64,000 bases of DNA from Pseudomonas sp. Irchel 3E13 (GCF_900187455.1 NZ_FYDX01000002.1:450642-514641), one strand, 5' to 3'. Positions 1 to 9,332 are shown, counted from the first letter of the stretch. Notes: generated by a model not told the origin, from the letters alone. A program made the numbers and translations.

Positions 1-65
1 TTCGATGCTTGTTGCGCGGCCCCACCGGGACTGAACCGGCAGCACCCCATCAAGAAAGGACACTG

Positions 66-86
66 ATGAGCACTCCTCTCGCATGA
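66..86 (+). other. six-codon mini-ORF coupled to the next gene
   Basis: A 6-codon ORF starts with ATG five bases after an AAGGA Shine-Dalgarno. Its stop codon overlaps the ATG of the 443-aa gene in an ATGA arrangement. The larger gene has no ribosome site of its own, so this may be a leader that feeds ribosomes to it, or the mark of a frameshift near a longer N-terminus. Both readings are inference. Confidence 0.35.
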
Positions 87-1414
87 CACCCGGCACCCTC
101 CTTGCGCTGGTCGAAGACAATTCGCGCCAGCGCGAACTGATTCTCAACGAACGGCGACGAGCACTTTCGAGGCTCACCATGAACGACCTGCTGCTCAAGC
201 AGGACGTCATCTGCGCGCTGAACGGACGGCCCCAGGTCCGCTTCTACCACAGCAATTCCAGCGAGCAACAGGTTCGTCAATTACTGCGCGACCGCGAACA
301 ATTGCTGGCCCGCGAGTGGCTGCGCCTGGAGCGCGCCGAGGAAGACATCCTGCCGTTGCTCACGGACTACCGGAGCGTGGTCGCCGAACGGGAAATCAAG
401 CTGCGCGCACTCTGGCGCGAGCATCGCTTCAGCCCTGATTACATAACGCTGTTCAAAGAGCTGGAACTCTCGCGCGCCACCCACAAGCGCCTGGAAGCGG
501 CCCTTCCGCGCCTGATCGAGGAGCGCGACAGCAAACTGCCGGCGTATGAGGCCGACCGTTTTTACAGCTACCTGCGTGAGTACACGCACGATATCGAACG
601 GTACAAAGGCAGTTGGCTACACCAGAAGCTGGTGGCATGGCTGAAGAAAAAAACCAACTTCACCCAGAACCAACGCAATGAACTGTTGCTCAGGGAAATG
701 CCGCGCACTGTCGAGGCCGACCGCGATGTTCAAGCCCAACGGATCGCCACACTTGAGCAACGCAAGCAGGCGGGGTGGAGAGAAGCATTGAGCCCGGTGA
801 CAGACGACCCTTCGGCGTTCAAACGCACCCTGCTCGCCAAGCAGATCATCGCCGCCAAGTCGAAGGCGAACATTGTCCATCAAACCTTGCGCCCACTTCT
901 CGACCTGCAGGACGAAGCCCTGCACAAGGCCGCCAGCCTGATAGTCGACCAGGCCGGGAGCTCCGACCTGGGGACATTCATCCAGGGCCTGGTGCCCCGG
1001 GCCCCGGCCGAAGCGCAACTCTTCAACAAGCACGCGCAAGAACTGCAGGCGCTGAGCAGCGCACTGGAGGACCTGAGGCGCAGTACACGCAAGGCCGGCG
1101 AGCAATATGCCCGTGCCCGCGAACTGCAATATGCGCTGCATGGGCTGCGGATGCGCGACTTCCAGTGTCCTGCCCGGTGCGATTGTGCCTGCCACACGAT
1201 GACCCCGACCGCAGGTCCCTGCGCCTGCCTGTATAGCGACGAACGCTTCGAGGACTACCCGCCGTCGCTGGACATTCCACAACTGATCTCAAGCTACATG
1301 AAACGCAATCTGGAACAGCATGACCTGATCGATCTGTTCAAGAATCGAAGCCAGCCTTTCGACGATGCCCACACATCAACCTCAGCAGGGATACGCCATG
1401 AGCCAATGCCTTGA
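83..1414 (+). CDS. hypothetical protein, charged coiled-coil with C-terminal Cys cluster
   Basis: I do not recognise this 443-aa protein. It is very rich in Arg, Glu, Leu and Gln, with long helical stretches (about residues 10-180 and 200-370) that look like coiled coil, and it has no signal peptide or membrane segment. Around residue 375 it carries a cluster beginning CPARCDCACH, followed by two more Cys in PCACL, which could bind a metal. The ATG at 83 has no ribosome site, but overlaps the stop of a 6-codon ORF that has one. Its 3' end overlaps a 37-aa ORF, which in turn overlaps the next gene, so the three are probably one translationally coupled unit. The function is unknown. Confidence 0.6.
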   Translation: MTPGTLLALVEDNSRQRELILNERRRALSRLTMNDLLLKQDVICALNGRPQVRFYHSNSSEQQVRQLLRDREQLLAREWLRLERAEEDILPLLTDYRSVVAEREIKLRALWREHRFSPDYITLFKELELSRATHKRLEAALPRLIEERDSKLPAYEADRFYSYLREYTHDIERYKGSWLHQKLVAWLKKKTNFTQNQRNELLLREMPRTVEADRDVQAQRIATLEQRKQAGWREALSPVTDDPSAFKRTLLAKQIIAAKSKANIVHQTLRPLLDLQDEALHKAASLIVDQAGSSDLGTFIQGLVPRAPAEAQLFNKHAQELQALSSALEDLRRSTRKAGEQYARARELQYALHGLRMRDFQCPARCDCACHTMTPTAGPCACLYSDERFEDYPPSLDIPQLISSYMKRNLEQHDLIDLFKNRSQPFDDAHTSTSAGIRHEPMP

Positions 1415-1511
1415 ACATGCCGTCACCGGCTTGCACACCATCGGCCTCAACATGCCCAAGTCCGTCCAGAAAGCGCCGGTGCGGACGCTGCTGACCAAGG
1501 CCGGGCAATGA
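1398..1511 (+). CDS. small 37-aa ORF coupled to both neighbours
   Basis: The ORF encodes MSQCLEHAVTGLHTIGLNMP and 17 more residues. It starts inside the last codons of the 443-aa gene, in another frame, and its TGA overlaps the ATG of the following gene (ATGA). A weak purine-rich site (CAGGGATA) precedes it. The double overlap argues that it is translated, but the peptide has no recognised family. It could be a coupling device only. Confidence 0.4.
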   Translation: MSQCLEHAVTGLHTIGLNMPKSVQKAPVRTLLTKAGQ

Positions 1512-1867
1512 GCGGCGGGCGGCTTGCCGAACAGATGGGGGCCATGGCGCTCGTCGATGACTTGCGCCACCGCCGCATGGAAATCGAGGAGCACCTCGAC
1601 CTGGCCAAGCGCGAGGCGGAAGTCGCGGAGCGGATTCGGACGTATTACAAGAGCCAAGGCGTCGAATGCAATGACGAGTTGATCGAACAGGGCGTGTCGG
1701 AATACTTCAAGCAACGACTGACCTTCGAGTCGCCAACGCTGACTGCGCCCGCGAAGAAACTGGCCTTCATGATCACCAGCTCAACCTTGCACAGATGCCT
1801 GGACTGGCTAGCCCTGCTCTTTTTCATAATGTGGATGTACCACTCGCTCAAGAGCTTTTTCCGCTAA
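1508..1867 (+). CDS. small membrane-anchored protein, DUF6384-like
   Basis: This 119-aa protein has an acidic/basic helical N-terminal part with the stretch LVDDLRHRRMEIEEHLDLAK (about residues 16-35), then RIRTYYKSQG, and one hydrophobic segment near the C-terminus (LDWLALLFFIMWMYH, about residues 98-112). The N-terminal part resembles the DUF6384 family as I recall it from Pseudomonas. Those proteins are, I believe, longer, so this may be a short version. Its ATG overlaps the stop of the 37-aa ORF. Role unknown; probably a partner of the 443-aa protein at the inner membrane. Confidence 0.55.
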   Translation: MSGGRLAEQMGAMALVDDLRHRRMEIEEHLDLAKREAEVAERIRTYYKSQGVECNDELIEQGVSEYFKQRLTFESPTLTAPAKKLAFMITSSTLHRCLDWLALLFFIMWMYHSLKSFFR

Positions 1868-1891
1868 GGCGATTGCTGTGCTCCAGCCCCA

Positions 1892-1921
1892 TAAAAAAAA
1901 GGGGCGCCGACCAAGCGCCCC
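1892..1921 (-). terminator. Rho-independent terminator of the zwf-pgl-eda operon
   Basis: A perfect 7-bp stem (GGGGCGC/GCGCCCC, 7-base loop) is followed, read on the minus strand, by a run of eight T. It lies 30 bases past the eda stop codon. It may also stop transcription arriving from the plus-strand gene. Confidence 0.85.
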
Positions 1922-1950
1922 AAAAAGCCGTAAAACACACAACGTAATGG

Positions 1951-2628
1951 TTATTCGTTCAGCAGCGCCATCGCCTCGGCGCTGCACTTCTCCACTGCGG
2001 CCCAGTCGCCGTTCTTGATCCAACCGCTGTCGAGCATCCAGGTCCCGCCCACGCACATCACGTTGGACAGGCTCATGTAGCTTTTCAGGTTGTCCGGCTT
2101 GACCCCGCCCGTCGGGCAGAAGCGCACGTCGGCGAAGGGGCCGGCATAAGCCTTGATCGCCGCAATGCCGCCGCTGATTTCCGCCGGGAACAGCTTGAAG
2201 CGGCGGTAGCCGAGGGCGTAGCCCATCATGATCTCCGAAGGCGTGCTGATGCCCGGCAGCAGCGGGATATCGCTGTCGACGCCGGCCTGGAGAATCTCCG
2301 GGGTGATGCCGGGAGTGACCACGAATTGCGCACCCGCCTCTTCGACTGCGGCGAACAGATTGCGGTCCAGCACCGTACCCGCGCCGATGCACAGTTCCGG
2401 GCGCTGCTCGCGCAGCAGCTTGATGGCCTTGAGGCCATGCTCGGAGCGCAAGGTCACTTCAAGGGTGCGGATACCACCGGCGGCCAAGGCGTCGGCCAGC
2501 GGCAGGATGTCTGCCTCGCGGGCGATGGTGATCACCGGCAGGATGCGCGCCTGGCCGCAGATCGCGTCGATCCGGGCGATTTTCTCGGCCATCGTGAGCA
2601 ATGGCGTATGGCGTTCGAGCGTGGTCAT
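1951..2628 (-). CDS. eda: 2-dehydro-3-deoxy-6-phosphogluconate (KDPG) aldolase
   Basis: The enzyme cleaves KDPG to pyruvate and glyceraldehyde 3-phosphate, the last step of the Entner-Doudoroff pathway. The 225-aa length fits the family. The Schiff-base lysine is K145 in RFKLFPAE, and the conserved LEVTLRS strand carries E57. The chosen ATG has AAGGA nine bases upstream; MAEKIARI at residue 13 is a less likely alternative. It is the last gene of zwf-pgl-eda, 16 bases after pgl, and is followed by a terminator. Confidence 0.97.
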   Translation of the reverse strand: MTTLERHTPLLTMAEKIARIDAICGQARILPVITIAREADILPLADALAAGGIRTLEVTLRSEHGLKAIKLLREQRPELCIGAGTVLDRNLFAAVEEAGAQFVVTPGITPEILQAGVDSDIPLLPGISTPSEIMMGYALGYRRFKLFPAEISGGIAAIKAYAGPFADVRFCPTGGVKPDNLKSYMSLSNVMCVGGTWMLDSGWIKNGDWAAVEKCSAEAMALLNE

Positions 2629-2644
2629 GACAGGGATCCTTGGC

Positions 2645-3358
2645 TCATGGGCACCAGTAGATGTCCAGGGGGTCGTGAAGAAAGGCGCGAATCGGCATCT
2701 GCACCAGGTCGTCGTCAGCCAGCGCGGCGCGCAGCGTAGCGAGTTTGCCCTCGCCTTGCACGGACAAGGCGGTGAAACCGGCTGTGGCCAATAGTCGCCG
2801 GGTCAGGCTCAGGCGCTGGTGCGGCACACTCGGCGCGAGCATCGGCAGGACCCGGCGCTCGCCGTCAACACGCAACCCCTCGGCCAGGTTCGGGCTGTCG
2901 GGGAACAGCGACGCGGTGTGGCCGTCATCGCCCATACCGAGCACCAGCACGTCGATCGGCGGCAGCTCGGCCAGGGCCTGGTCGGCTTCCAGCGCGGCGG
3001 CGTCGAGGTTGGCGGCGGCGCGGTAGAGCCCAAGGAAACGCGCCTTGGCTACCTCACCCTGAAGCAGATGACGGCGCAGCAGGCCAGCGTTGCTGTCGGC
3101 ATGTTCCACCGGCACCCAGCGTTCATCGGCGAGGCTGATCAGCACGTTCGACCAGTCCAGCTTCTCGTGCCTCAGCGCTTCGAAGAACGCCACCGGGCTG
3201 CGCCCACCGGACACCACCAGGGTCGCCCTGCCCTGCCCGGCGATGGCTGCGCGCAAGCGCTCGGCGACATCCGCCGCCAGCCGTTGCGCAAGCTGCGCCG
3301 GACTCTTGAATTCACGGGCGGTGACCGACGCCGGCCACTGCAATTCAGATATCGCCAT
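2645..3358 (-). CDS. pgl: 6-phosphogluconolactonase
   Basis: It hydrolyses 6-phosphogluconolactone to 6-phosphogluconate in the cytosol. The 237-aa protein has the family motifs [17 protein letters not shown] and [14 protein letters not shown]. The start MAISELQW is preferred over an ATG 18 bases further out, because a perfect GGAGGT lies six bases before it. This start makes pgl overlap the end of zwf by 14 bases, so the two are translationally coupled. Regulation should follow the HexR-controlled zwf promoter. Confidence 0.95.
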   Translation of the reverse strand: MAISELQWPASVTAREFKSPAQLAQRLAADVAERLRAAIAGQGRATLVVSGGRSPVAFFEALRHEKLDWSNVLISLADERWVPVEHADSNAGLLRRHLLQGEVAKARFLGLYRAAANLDAAALEADQALAELPPIDVLVLGMGDDGHTASLFPDSPNLAEGLRVDGERRVLPMLAPSVPHQRLSLTRRLLATAGFTALSVQGEGKLATLRAALADDDLVQMPIRAFLHDPLDIYWCP

Positions 3359-4814
3359 ACCACGACCTCCCATCACGGGTAATCAGCGCGACCGCCGCCA
3401 TCGGCCCCCAGGTGCCCGCCGCATAAGGCTTGGGCGCATCGCCGGACTGTTTCCAGCCAGCGATCAACTGGTCGCACCATTTCCACGCATATTCGATTTC
3501 ATCCTTGCGAACAAACAGGTTCTGATTGCCGCGCATCACCTCCAGCAACAGGCGCTCGTAGGCATCGGGGATGCGTGCCGTGCGCCAGGTGTCGGAGAAA
3601 TTCAGTTGCAGCGGGCCGCTGCGTAATTGCATGCCCTTGTCCAGGCCCTGCTCCTTGGTCATCACCCGCAGCGAGATACCCTCGTCCGGCTGCAGGCGGA
3701 TGATCAGCTTGTTGCCGATCTGCAAACGCTGTTCCGCGGCGAAGATGTAGTGCTGCGGTTCCTTGAAATGGATGACGATCTGCGACAGCTTCTGCGGCAT
3801 GCGCTTGCCAGTGCGCAGGTAGAAGGGCACCCCGGCCCAACGCCAGTTGCGGATATCGGCGCGCAGGGCGACGAAGGTCTCGGTGTCGCTGTGGGTGTTG
3901 GCGTTGTCTTCTTCCAGATAGCCGGGCACCGCTTTGTCGCCGCTGTGGCCGGCGATGTACTGGCCGCGCACCACGCAGGTGCCGAGGCCCTGGCCGCCGA
4001 TCGGCGCCAGTGCCTTGAGCACCTTGACCTTCTCGTCGCGGATGCTATCGGCCGACAGGTCGCTGGGCGGGTCCATGGCGATCAGGCAGAGCAGTTGCAG
4101 CAAGTGGTTCTGGATCATGTCGCGCAACTGGCCGGCCTTGTCGAAGTAGCCCCAGCGGCCTTCGATGCCGACCTTCTCGGCGACGGTGATCTCCACATGG
4201 GAGATGGAATTCTGGTTCCACTGGGTTTCGAACAGGCTGTTGGCAAAGCGCAGGGCGATCAGGTTCTGCACCGTTTCCTTGCCCAGGTAGTGGTCGATCC
4301 GGTAGACGCGGTTTTCCGGGAAGAACTGCGCCACGGCATCGTTGACCCGCCGCGACGACTCCAGGTCGTGGCCGATGGGTTTTTCCAGCACCACCCGGGT
4401 GCGCTCGCTGAGACCGGCCTTGGCGAGGTTCTCGCAAATACCGCCGTAGACCGCCGCAGGCGTGGCGAAGTAGGCGATCAGCGGCGCGGCGGGATCGACC
4501 TGCTCGACCAGCGCCGGGTAGTCCTGGGCCTGCAGAAAGTCCATGTGCAGGTAGCGCAGCCGCCCCAGAAAACGCTGCAGGGCGGCGCTGTCGAGGTCGG
4601 CAGGCGCGAGGAATTCATGCAGGTGCGCTTCGATGGCCGCCAGGTGCTGCTGCGCAGTGCCGGCTTCGCGGGCCAGGGCGAGCACGCGAGTCTGGGGATG
4701 CAGCAGCTCGGCCCGGTCCAGTTGATAGAGCGCCGGGAACAGCTTGCGCAACGCCAGGTCGCCAAGGGCGCCGAACAGGGCAAAGGTGCAGGGCTCAACG
4801 CTGATCGAAGACAT
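3345..4814 (-). CDS. zwf: glucose-6-phosphate 1-dehydrogenase
   Basis: It oxidises glucose 6-phosphate to 6-phosphogluconolactone with NAD(P)+. The 489-aa length is typical. The dinucleotide-binding N-terminus [12 protein letters not shown] (residues 14-25), EKPIG (144-148) and the substrate-binding signature RIDHYLGKE (172-180) are intact. It is the first gene of zwf-pgl-eda, divergent from hexR, with a HexR-type operator about 65 bases before the start codon. The ribosome site is weak. Confidence 0.97.
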   Translation of the reverse strand: MSSISVEPCTFALFGALGDLALRKLFPALYQLDRAELLHPQTRVLALAREAGTAQQHLAAIEAHLHEFLAPADLDSAALQRFLGRLRYLHMDFLQAQDYPALVEQVDPAAPLIAYFATPAAVYGGICENLAKAGLSERTRVVLEKPIGHDLESSRRVNDAVAQFFPENRVYRIDHYLGKETVQNLIALRFANSLFETQWNQNSISHVEITVAEKVGIEGRWGYFDKAGQLRDMIQNHLLQLLCLIAMDPPSDLSADSIRDEKVKVLKALAPIGGQGLGTCVVRGQYIAGHSGDKAVPGYLEEDNANTHSDTETFVALRADIRNWRWAGVPFYLRTGKRMPQKLSQIVIHFKEPQHYIFAAEQRLQIGNKLIIRLQPDEGISLRVMTKEQGLDKGMQLRSGPLQLNFSDTWRTARIPDAYERLLLEVMRGNQNLFVRKDEIEYAWKWCDQLIAGWKQSGDAPKPYAAGTWGPMAAVALITRDGRSWYGDI

Positions 4815-4879
4815 AATGTCGGTTCTTTTACCAAGTGGACGTAGAAATACCGTTTTCAGACGTAGGAATCAACAATCAA

Positions 4880-4895
4880 TGTAGTAAAAACAACA
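4880..4895. promoter_or_regulatory. candidate HexR operator in the zwf/hexR intergenic region
   Basis: TGTAGTAAAAACAACA is an imperfect palindrome (TGTAGT...ACAACA) of the TTGT-N7/8-ACAA type described for Pseudomonas HexR. It lies in the 200-base divergent region between zwf and hexR, where HexR control of both genes is expected. HexR is known to be released by KDPG. Confidence 0.65.
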
Positions 4896-5014
4896 ACATT
4901 TGACCTGTAGGACAGATTGAAGTGGTGCAGTAACGGTGCCATCAGTACGATAAGCCATCGTTACAACAGCCTGGCTCCGACCAATGGCTGTCTCCCTGAC
5001 CCAAGGAAACCCTC

Positions 5015-5884
5015 ATGGACCGCGTGCGAAACCTGCTGGAGCAGATCCAGGGCCGTCTCGACGATTTGAACAAGGCCGAGCGTAAAGTCGCCGAAGTCAT
5101 CCTGCAAAGCCCTCAGCAAGCCACCCGTTTCAGCATCGCGGCGCTGGCCCAGGCGTCCAAGGTCAGCGAGCCGACGGTCAACCGTTTCTGCCGCTCGTTC
5201 GGTGTCAGTGGCTACCCGGAACTCAAGCTGCAACTGGCGCAGAGCCTGGCCAGCGGCGCCGCCTACGTCAGCCGCGCGGTGGAGCCGAACGACGATCCGG
5301 CGTCCTACACCCAGAAGATCTTCGGCAGCGCCATCGCCTCGTTGGACACGGCCTGCCAGCAACTTGATCCAAACATCATCAGCCGCGCCGTCGACATGCT
5401 GATCCAGGCCCGCCAGATTCACTTCTTCGGCCTTGGCGCCTCGGCGCCGGTGGCGCTGGATGCGCAGCACAAATTCTTCCGTTTCAACCTCGCCGTCTCG
5501 GCCCACGCCGACGTGCTGATGCAGCGCATGCTGGCGTCGGTGGCGCACACCGGCGACGTATTCGTGATCATTTCCTACACCGGACGCACCCGCGAGCTGG
5601 TGGAAGTCGCCCGCCTGGCACGCGACAACGGCGCCTCGGTACTGGCCCTGACCGCCGCCAACTCGCCGCTGGCCGCGGCCAGCAGCCTGAGCCTGAACAT
5701 CCCGCTGCCGGAAGACACCGACATCTATATGCCGATGACCTCACGGATCATTCAGCTCACGGTGCTGGATGTGCTGGCGACCGGCATGACCTTGCGCCGC
5801 GGTGTGGATTTCCAGCCGCACCTGCGCAAGATCAAGGAAAGCCTGAATGCGAGCCGGTATCCGCTGGATGATGAGCTGGGTTGA
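5015..5884 (+). CDS. hexR: HexR, RpiR-family repressor of glucose catabolism
   Basis: The 289-aa regulator has an RpiR-type N-terminal HTH domain (about residues 1-77; recognition region [20 protein letters not shown]) and a C-terminal SIS sugar-phosphate-binding domain (about 125-260, with [11 protein letters not shown] and [12 protein letters not shown]). Known HexR proteins repress zwf, edd and gap genes and let go when KDPG binds. AAGGAA precedes the ATG. It is transcribed divergently from zwf, with operators in between. Confidence 0.95.
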   Translation: MDRVRNLLEQIQGRLDDLNKAERKVAEVILQSPQQATRFSIAALAQASKVSEPTVNRFCRSFGVSGYPELKLQLAQSLASGAAYVSRAVEPNDDPASYTQKIFGSAIASLDTACQQLDPNIISRAVDMLIQARQIHFFGLGASAPVALDAQHKFFRFNLAVSAHADVLMQRMLASVAHTGDVFVIISYTGRTRELVEVARLARDNGASVLALTAANSPLAAASSLSLNIPLPEDTDIYMPMTSRIIQLTVLDVLATGMTLRRGVDFQPHLRKIKESLNASRYPLDDELG

Positions 5885-5891
5885 TCCTCAA

Positions 5892-5917
5892 GGGCCTCAT
5901 TGCCGGCGATGAGGCCC
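5892..5917. terminator. hairpin between convergent hexR and oprB
   Basis: A 9-bp perfect stem GGGCCTCAT/ATGAGGCCC with an 8-base loop starts 8 bases past the hexR stop. It is the likely terminator of hexR, although the following sequence is not U-rich. A related palindrome recurs at 13099-13134. Confidence 0.5.
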
Positions 5918-5924
5918 CCAAGGT

Positions 5925-5941
5925 TTGTAGAATTACTACAA
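5925..5941. promoter_or_regulatory. perfect HexR-like palindrome in a convergent intergenic region
   Basis: TTGTAGAATTACTACAA has two perfect 6-base arms (TTGTAG/CTACAA) around a 5-base spacer. This is a better match to the HexR consensus than the site at zwf. It lies 8 bases past the stop codon of oprB, which is on the opposite strand, and 40 bases past that of hexR, so it is not next to any start codon. The sequence is plain; the function is inferred. Confidence 0.55.
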
Positions 5942-5948
5942 CCCGACA

Positions 5949-7292
5949 TCAGAACGACGACTGCACCTTCACCCCCGCCACCAGCGCATTGTCCACTTCG
6001 TCCACCGCCCCCGGGCTCTTGATGTACTGCAGGTTAGGCCGCACGGTCAGCCAGTTGGTGACGTGGAAGCCGTAATACAGCTCGGCGTTGTACTCGGTGC
6101 GTTGCAGCGGCACGAACCCCGCGTTGTCGTAGTCTTGAATACCGCTCGCCGCATTCAGCAACTCCGCCCTCTTCTTCACGTCGTCATTGACGTGGATCCG
6201 CGCCACGCCAAAGCCGATATCGTCCTTGGGCCGCGCATCGAAAGCACCTTTGTAGACAAGGCCCACCTGCTGGTAGTTGTCCACCACGTTGGTGGCCTTG
6301 TCGTGCACGGTGAGGTTGGCGAACAGGCTCAGGCCACGATCGGCGTCGCCGTTGTGGGTGGTGACCTGCTGCTGCGCCACGACCCACGCGCCATGCTTGC
6401 TGGAGTGTTGTCGGCTGGCGGCGCGGGTCAGCACTTGGGGCTGGCCGTTGATGTCTTCGAAGATGTCATCGGCCTTGGCGGTGCTGTAGTAGTAGCCCAG
6501 CCGGTATTCCCCCGGCAGGCCGTTGACCCGCGGCGACCAGACCAGCTCAACCGGCAGGATCATACCCTTGGTGCCGCTGCCGCTGAGCTTGAAACCGTTG
6601 CCGGTATCGAGGTTGGAGGGGTTCTGTTCGAACACGCCGACCTGGGCGAAGAATTCCTCGGTGATGTTGTATTTGACCCGCAGCGCCCACTGGCTGACAG
6701 GCCAGTTGTACCAGATGCCGCCGACCCAGTTGCCCACCTGCGAGCCGCAGAACGCCAGGTTCTGGAAGTCGCAGGGGAAGCTGTTGAAATCCTCGCCTTC
6801 GCCAAAGCGGCCGACTTTCACATCCAGCGCGCCGTCGAAGTACTTCTGCTTGACCCACATCTGCGTCAGCCGCCAGGTCTGGCCGCGGCCCCAGACTTCC
6901 TGCACCGAGCTGTACTGCCCGGCACGCGGGTCGCTGATGCGGTCGTTGGACAGGTTGCGCCCACTGCGCTCGGTGATCGCCAGCTTGAACTCGGCGTCGT
7001 GCCAACCAAGGATCTTCTGCAAATCCAGTTTCACCCCGAGGGCGAACTGGTCGCTGTAGCGGGCGGTGCGGTCGTGGTTGTAGCCGCCGTGCAGATTGCC
7101 GGCGACCTCGCCGACGTAGTCGAGGCTGAAGTCGTAACCCTGCTCCAGCAACGCGGTGCGGCTGCCGTCCCAGTCGCCGCTCATCCATTTCGATGACGGG
7201 TCGAAGGCCGCGGCGGCCTGCGCCCCGCTACTGGCGAGGGCCACCAGTAACGCCAGCGGACTCAAAGACAGACTGCGCTTGAAGTACTCCAT
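5949..7292 (-). CDS. oprB: carbohydrate-selective porin OprB
   Basis: This outer-membrane porin admits glucose and other sugars to the periplasm. The 447-aa precursor has a signal peptide (MEYFKRS, then a hydrophobic core, with cleavage expected after SSGAQA near residue 26). The rest is a beta-rich OprB body with KWMSGDWDGSR at the mature N-terminus and a C-terminal phenylalanine (VQSSF), as usual for barrels. GAGGAAATAACGG precedes the ATG. It lies 54 bases after gtsD and probably belongs to the gtsABCD-oprB transcript. Confidence 0.93.
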   Translation of the reverse strand: MEYFKRSLSLSPLALLVALASSGAQAAAAFDPSSKWMSGDWDGSRTALLEQGYDFSLDYVGEVAGNLHGGYNHDRTARYSDQFALGVKLDLQKILGWHDAEFKLAITERSGRNLSNDRISDPRAGQYSSVQEVWGRGQTWRLTQMWVKQKYFDGALDVKVGRFGEGEDFNSFPCDFQNLAFCGSQVGNWVGGIWYNWPVSQWALRVKYNITEEFFAQVGVFEQNPSNLDTGNGFKLSGSGTKGMILPVELVWSPRVNGLPGEYRLGYYYSTAKADDIFEDINGQPQVLTRAASRQHSSKHGAWVVAQQQVTTHNGDADRGLSLFANLTVHDKATNVVDNYQQVGLVYKGAFDARPKDDIGFGVARIHVNDDVKKRAELLNAASGIQDYDNAGFVPLQRTEYNAELYYGFHVTNWLTVRPNLQYIKSPGAVDEVDNALVAGVKVQSSF

Positions 7293-7346
7293 CCGTTATT
7301 TCCTCGTTTCTTGTTATCGATGGTGATCACGCGTTGTTGCCAACGT

Positions 7347-8498
7347 TCAACGGCCCTTGAACTGCGCCACGTTGCCAGTGGCATTGCGCGAGCTGCCGAC
7401 CGTCCCGAGGCGTTCGCCGCTGACTGCGTCGAACAGCAGCACCCGGGCCGGATCGAATTGCAGGTTCAGGCTGTCGCCCACCTGCGCCGGCATGTCCGGT
7501 GACAGTCGGCAGCAGACCTTGGTCTGGTTGAGGGTGACGAACACCAGCAGGTCCGGCCCGGTGGGCTCGGTGATCCGCACCTCGGCGCGAATGGTCGGCA
7601 GGCCGTTGGCTGTGGTGGGCGCGAGACTGATCTGTTCCGGGCGGATACCGAGGATCACATCGCGCTCTTCCAGCCCCGCCTCGCTGATACCCAATGGCAG
7701 CTCGCAGCGGGCCTGGCCGCTGTCGAGCAGCGCCAGCAGGCGACCTTCCCGACGTTGCAGGCGCAACGGAATGAAGTTCATCGGCGGCGAGCCGATGAAG
7801 CTGGCGACGAACAGGTTGGCCGGATCGTTGTAGATCTGCTGCGGCGTGCCGAACTGCTGGATCACCCCGTCCTTCATCACCGCCACTTTATCGCCCAGGG
7901 TCATGGCCTCGATCTGGTCGTGGGTGACGTAGACCGTTGTGGTTTTCAGGCGTTGGTGCATCAGCTTGATTTCGGTGCGCATCTCCACCCGCAGTTTGGC
8001 GTCGAGGTTGGACAGCGGCTCATCGAACAGGTAGATCCGCGGCCGCCGCGCCAGCGCCCGGCCCATCGCCACGCGCTGCTGGCCGCCGGACAACTGGCCC
8101 GGCTTGCGCGCCAGCAGGTGCTCGATCTGCAACAGCCGCGACACCCGCGCCACCTCTTCGTCGATGGCCGCCGCCGGCAGTTTGCGGATCTTCAAACCGA
8201 AGGCGATGTTGTCGCGCACGCTCATGGTCGGGTACAGCGCGTAGGACTGAAACACCATGGCGATATCGCGGTCCTTGGGGCTCATGCCGCTGATGTCGGC
8301 GTCGTCCACCAGGATCGCCCCGCCGCTGATCTGTTCCAGCCCGGCGATGCAGTTCATCAGGGTCGATTTGCCGCAGCCGGACGGGCCGACGAGGATCAGG
8401 AACTCACCGGAGTCGATCTTCAGTTCGATGTCTTTCAAGGTATCCGGCAGACCGCTGCCGTAGGTCTTGTTGACGTTGCGCAGTTCAAGCGTTGCCAT
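7347..8498 (-). CDS. gtsD: glucose/mannose ABC transporter ATP-binding protein
   Basis: This MalK/UgpC-type ATPase of the glucose importer has 383 aa. It shows Walker A GPSGCGKST (38-46), signature LSGGQ (136-140), Walker B IYLFDE (155-160), and a C-terminal MalK-like regulatory domain (about 240-370) with GIRPEQI. AAGGGG precedes the ATG. Its start lies 3 bases after the gtsC stop. The assignment to glucose rests on the neighbouring gtsABC, oprB and gtrS/gltR. Confidence 0.9.
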   Translation of the reverse strand: MATLELRNVNKTYGSGLPDTLKDIELKIDSGEFLILVGPSGCGKSTLMNCIAGLEQISGGAILVDDADISGMSPKDRDIAMVFQSYALYPTMSVRDNIAFGLKIRKLPAAAIDEEVARVSRLLQIEHLLARKPGQLSGGQQRVAMGRALARRPRIYLFDEPLSNLDAKLRVEMRTEIKLMHQRLKTTTVYVTHDQIEAMTLGDKVAVMKDGVIQQFGTPQQIYNDPANLFVASFIGSPPMNFIPLRLQRREGRLLALLDSGQARCELPLGISEAGLEERDVILGIRPEQISLAPTTANGLPTIRAEVRITEPTGPDLLVFVTLNQTKVCCRLSPDMPAQVGDSLNLQFDPARVLLFDAVSGERLGTVGSSRNATGNVAQFKGR

Positions 8499-8501
8499 GT
8501 T

Positions 8502-9332
8502 TCACCCCTTGACCGCGCCGGCGGTGAGCCCGCGCAGAAAGTATTTGCCCGCCAGCACATAGACCAGCAGGGTCGGTAGTCCGGCGATCATCGCCGCCGC
8601 CATGTCGACGTTGTATTCCTTCACCCCGGTGCTGGTGTTCACCAGGTTGTTCAGGGCCACGGTGATGGGCTGGGCGTCGCCGCTGGCGAACACCACGCCG
8701 AAGAGAAAGTCGTTCCAGATCTGGGTGAACTGCCAGATCAGGCAGACCATGATGATCGGCACCGACATCGGCAGCAGGATCCTCCCGAAAATCGTGAAGA
8801 AGCCCGCGCCATCCAGCCGCGCGGCGCTCACCAGAGCGCTGGGGATGCTGCAGTAGTAATTGCGGAAAAACAGCGTGGTGAAGGCCAGGCCGTAGACGAT
8901 GTGCACCAGCACCAGGCCGGTGGTGGTGCTGGCCAGGCCCAGCTTGCCGAGGGTGAACGAGGCCGGCAGCAGCACGGTCTGGAATGGCAGGAAGCAGCCA
9001 AACAGCAGTAGGCCGAAGAACAGTTGCGAACCACGGAAGCGCCACATCGACAGCACATAGCCGTTGAGCGCGCCGACCAGGGTCGAGATCAGCACGGCCG
9101 GCACGGTGATCTTCACCGAGTTCCAGAAGTAGCCGCCCACCGTGTCCCAGGCCTTGATCCAGCCGATGCCGGTGATCACTTCGGGCCAACTGAGCAGGTT
9201 GCCGGTGCGGATATCATCCGGGGTCTTGAAGCTGGTCAGTAGCATCACCAACAGCGGGATCAGGTACACCGCGCAGGCCAGCAACAGGGTGGCGTAGATG
9301 GCCAGGCGACTCAGGCGCAACGAGCTAGTCAT
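8502..9332 (-). CDS. gtsC: glucose/mannose ABC transporter permease
   Basis: This MalG-type inner-membrane permease has 276 aa and about six hydrophobic segments. The EAA-type cytoplasmic loop lies at AARLDGAGFFTIFGRILLP, where the ATPase docks. It overlaps the end of gtsB by 8 bases and is followed directly by gtsD, so the three are coupled. Confidence 0.9.
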   Translation of the reverse strand: MTSSLRLSRLAIYATLLLACAVYLIPLLVMLLTSFKTPDDIRTGNLLSWPEVITGIGWIKAWDTVGGYFWNSVKITVPAVLISTLVGALNGYVLSMWRFRGSQLFFGLLLFGCFLPFQTVLLPASFTLGKLGLASTTTGLVLVHIVYGLAFTTLFFRNYYCSIPSALVSAARLDGAGFFTIFGRILLPMSVPIIMVCLIWQFTQIWNDFLFGVVFASGDAQPITVALNNLVNTSTGVKEYNVDMAAAMIAGLPTLLVYVLAGKYFLRGLTAGAVKG

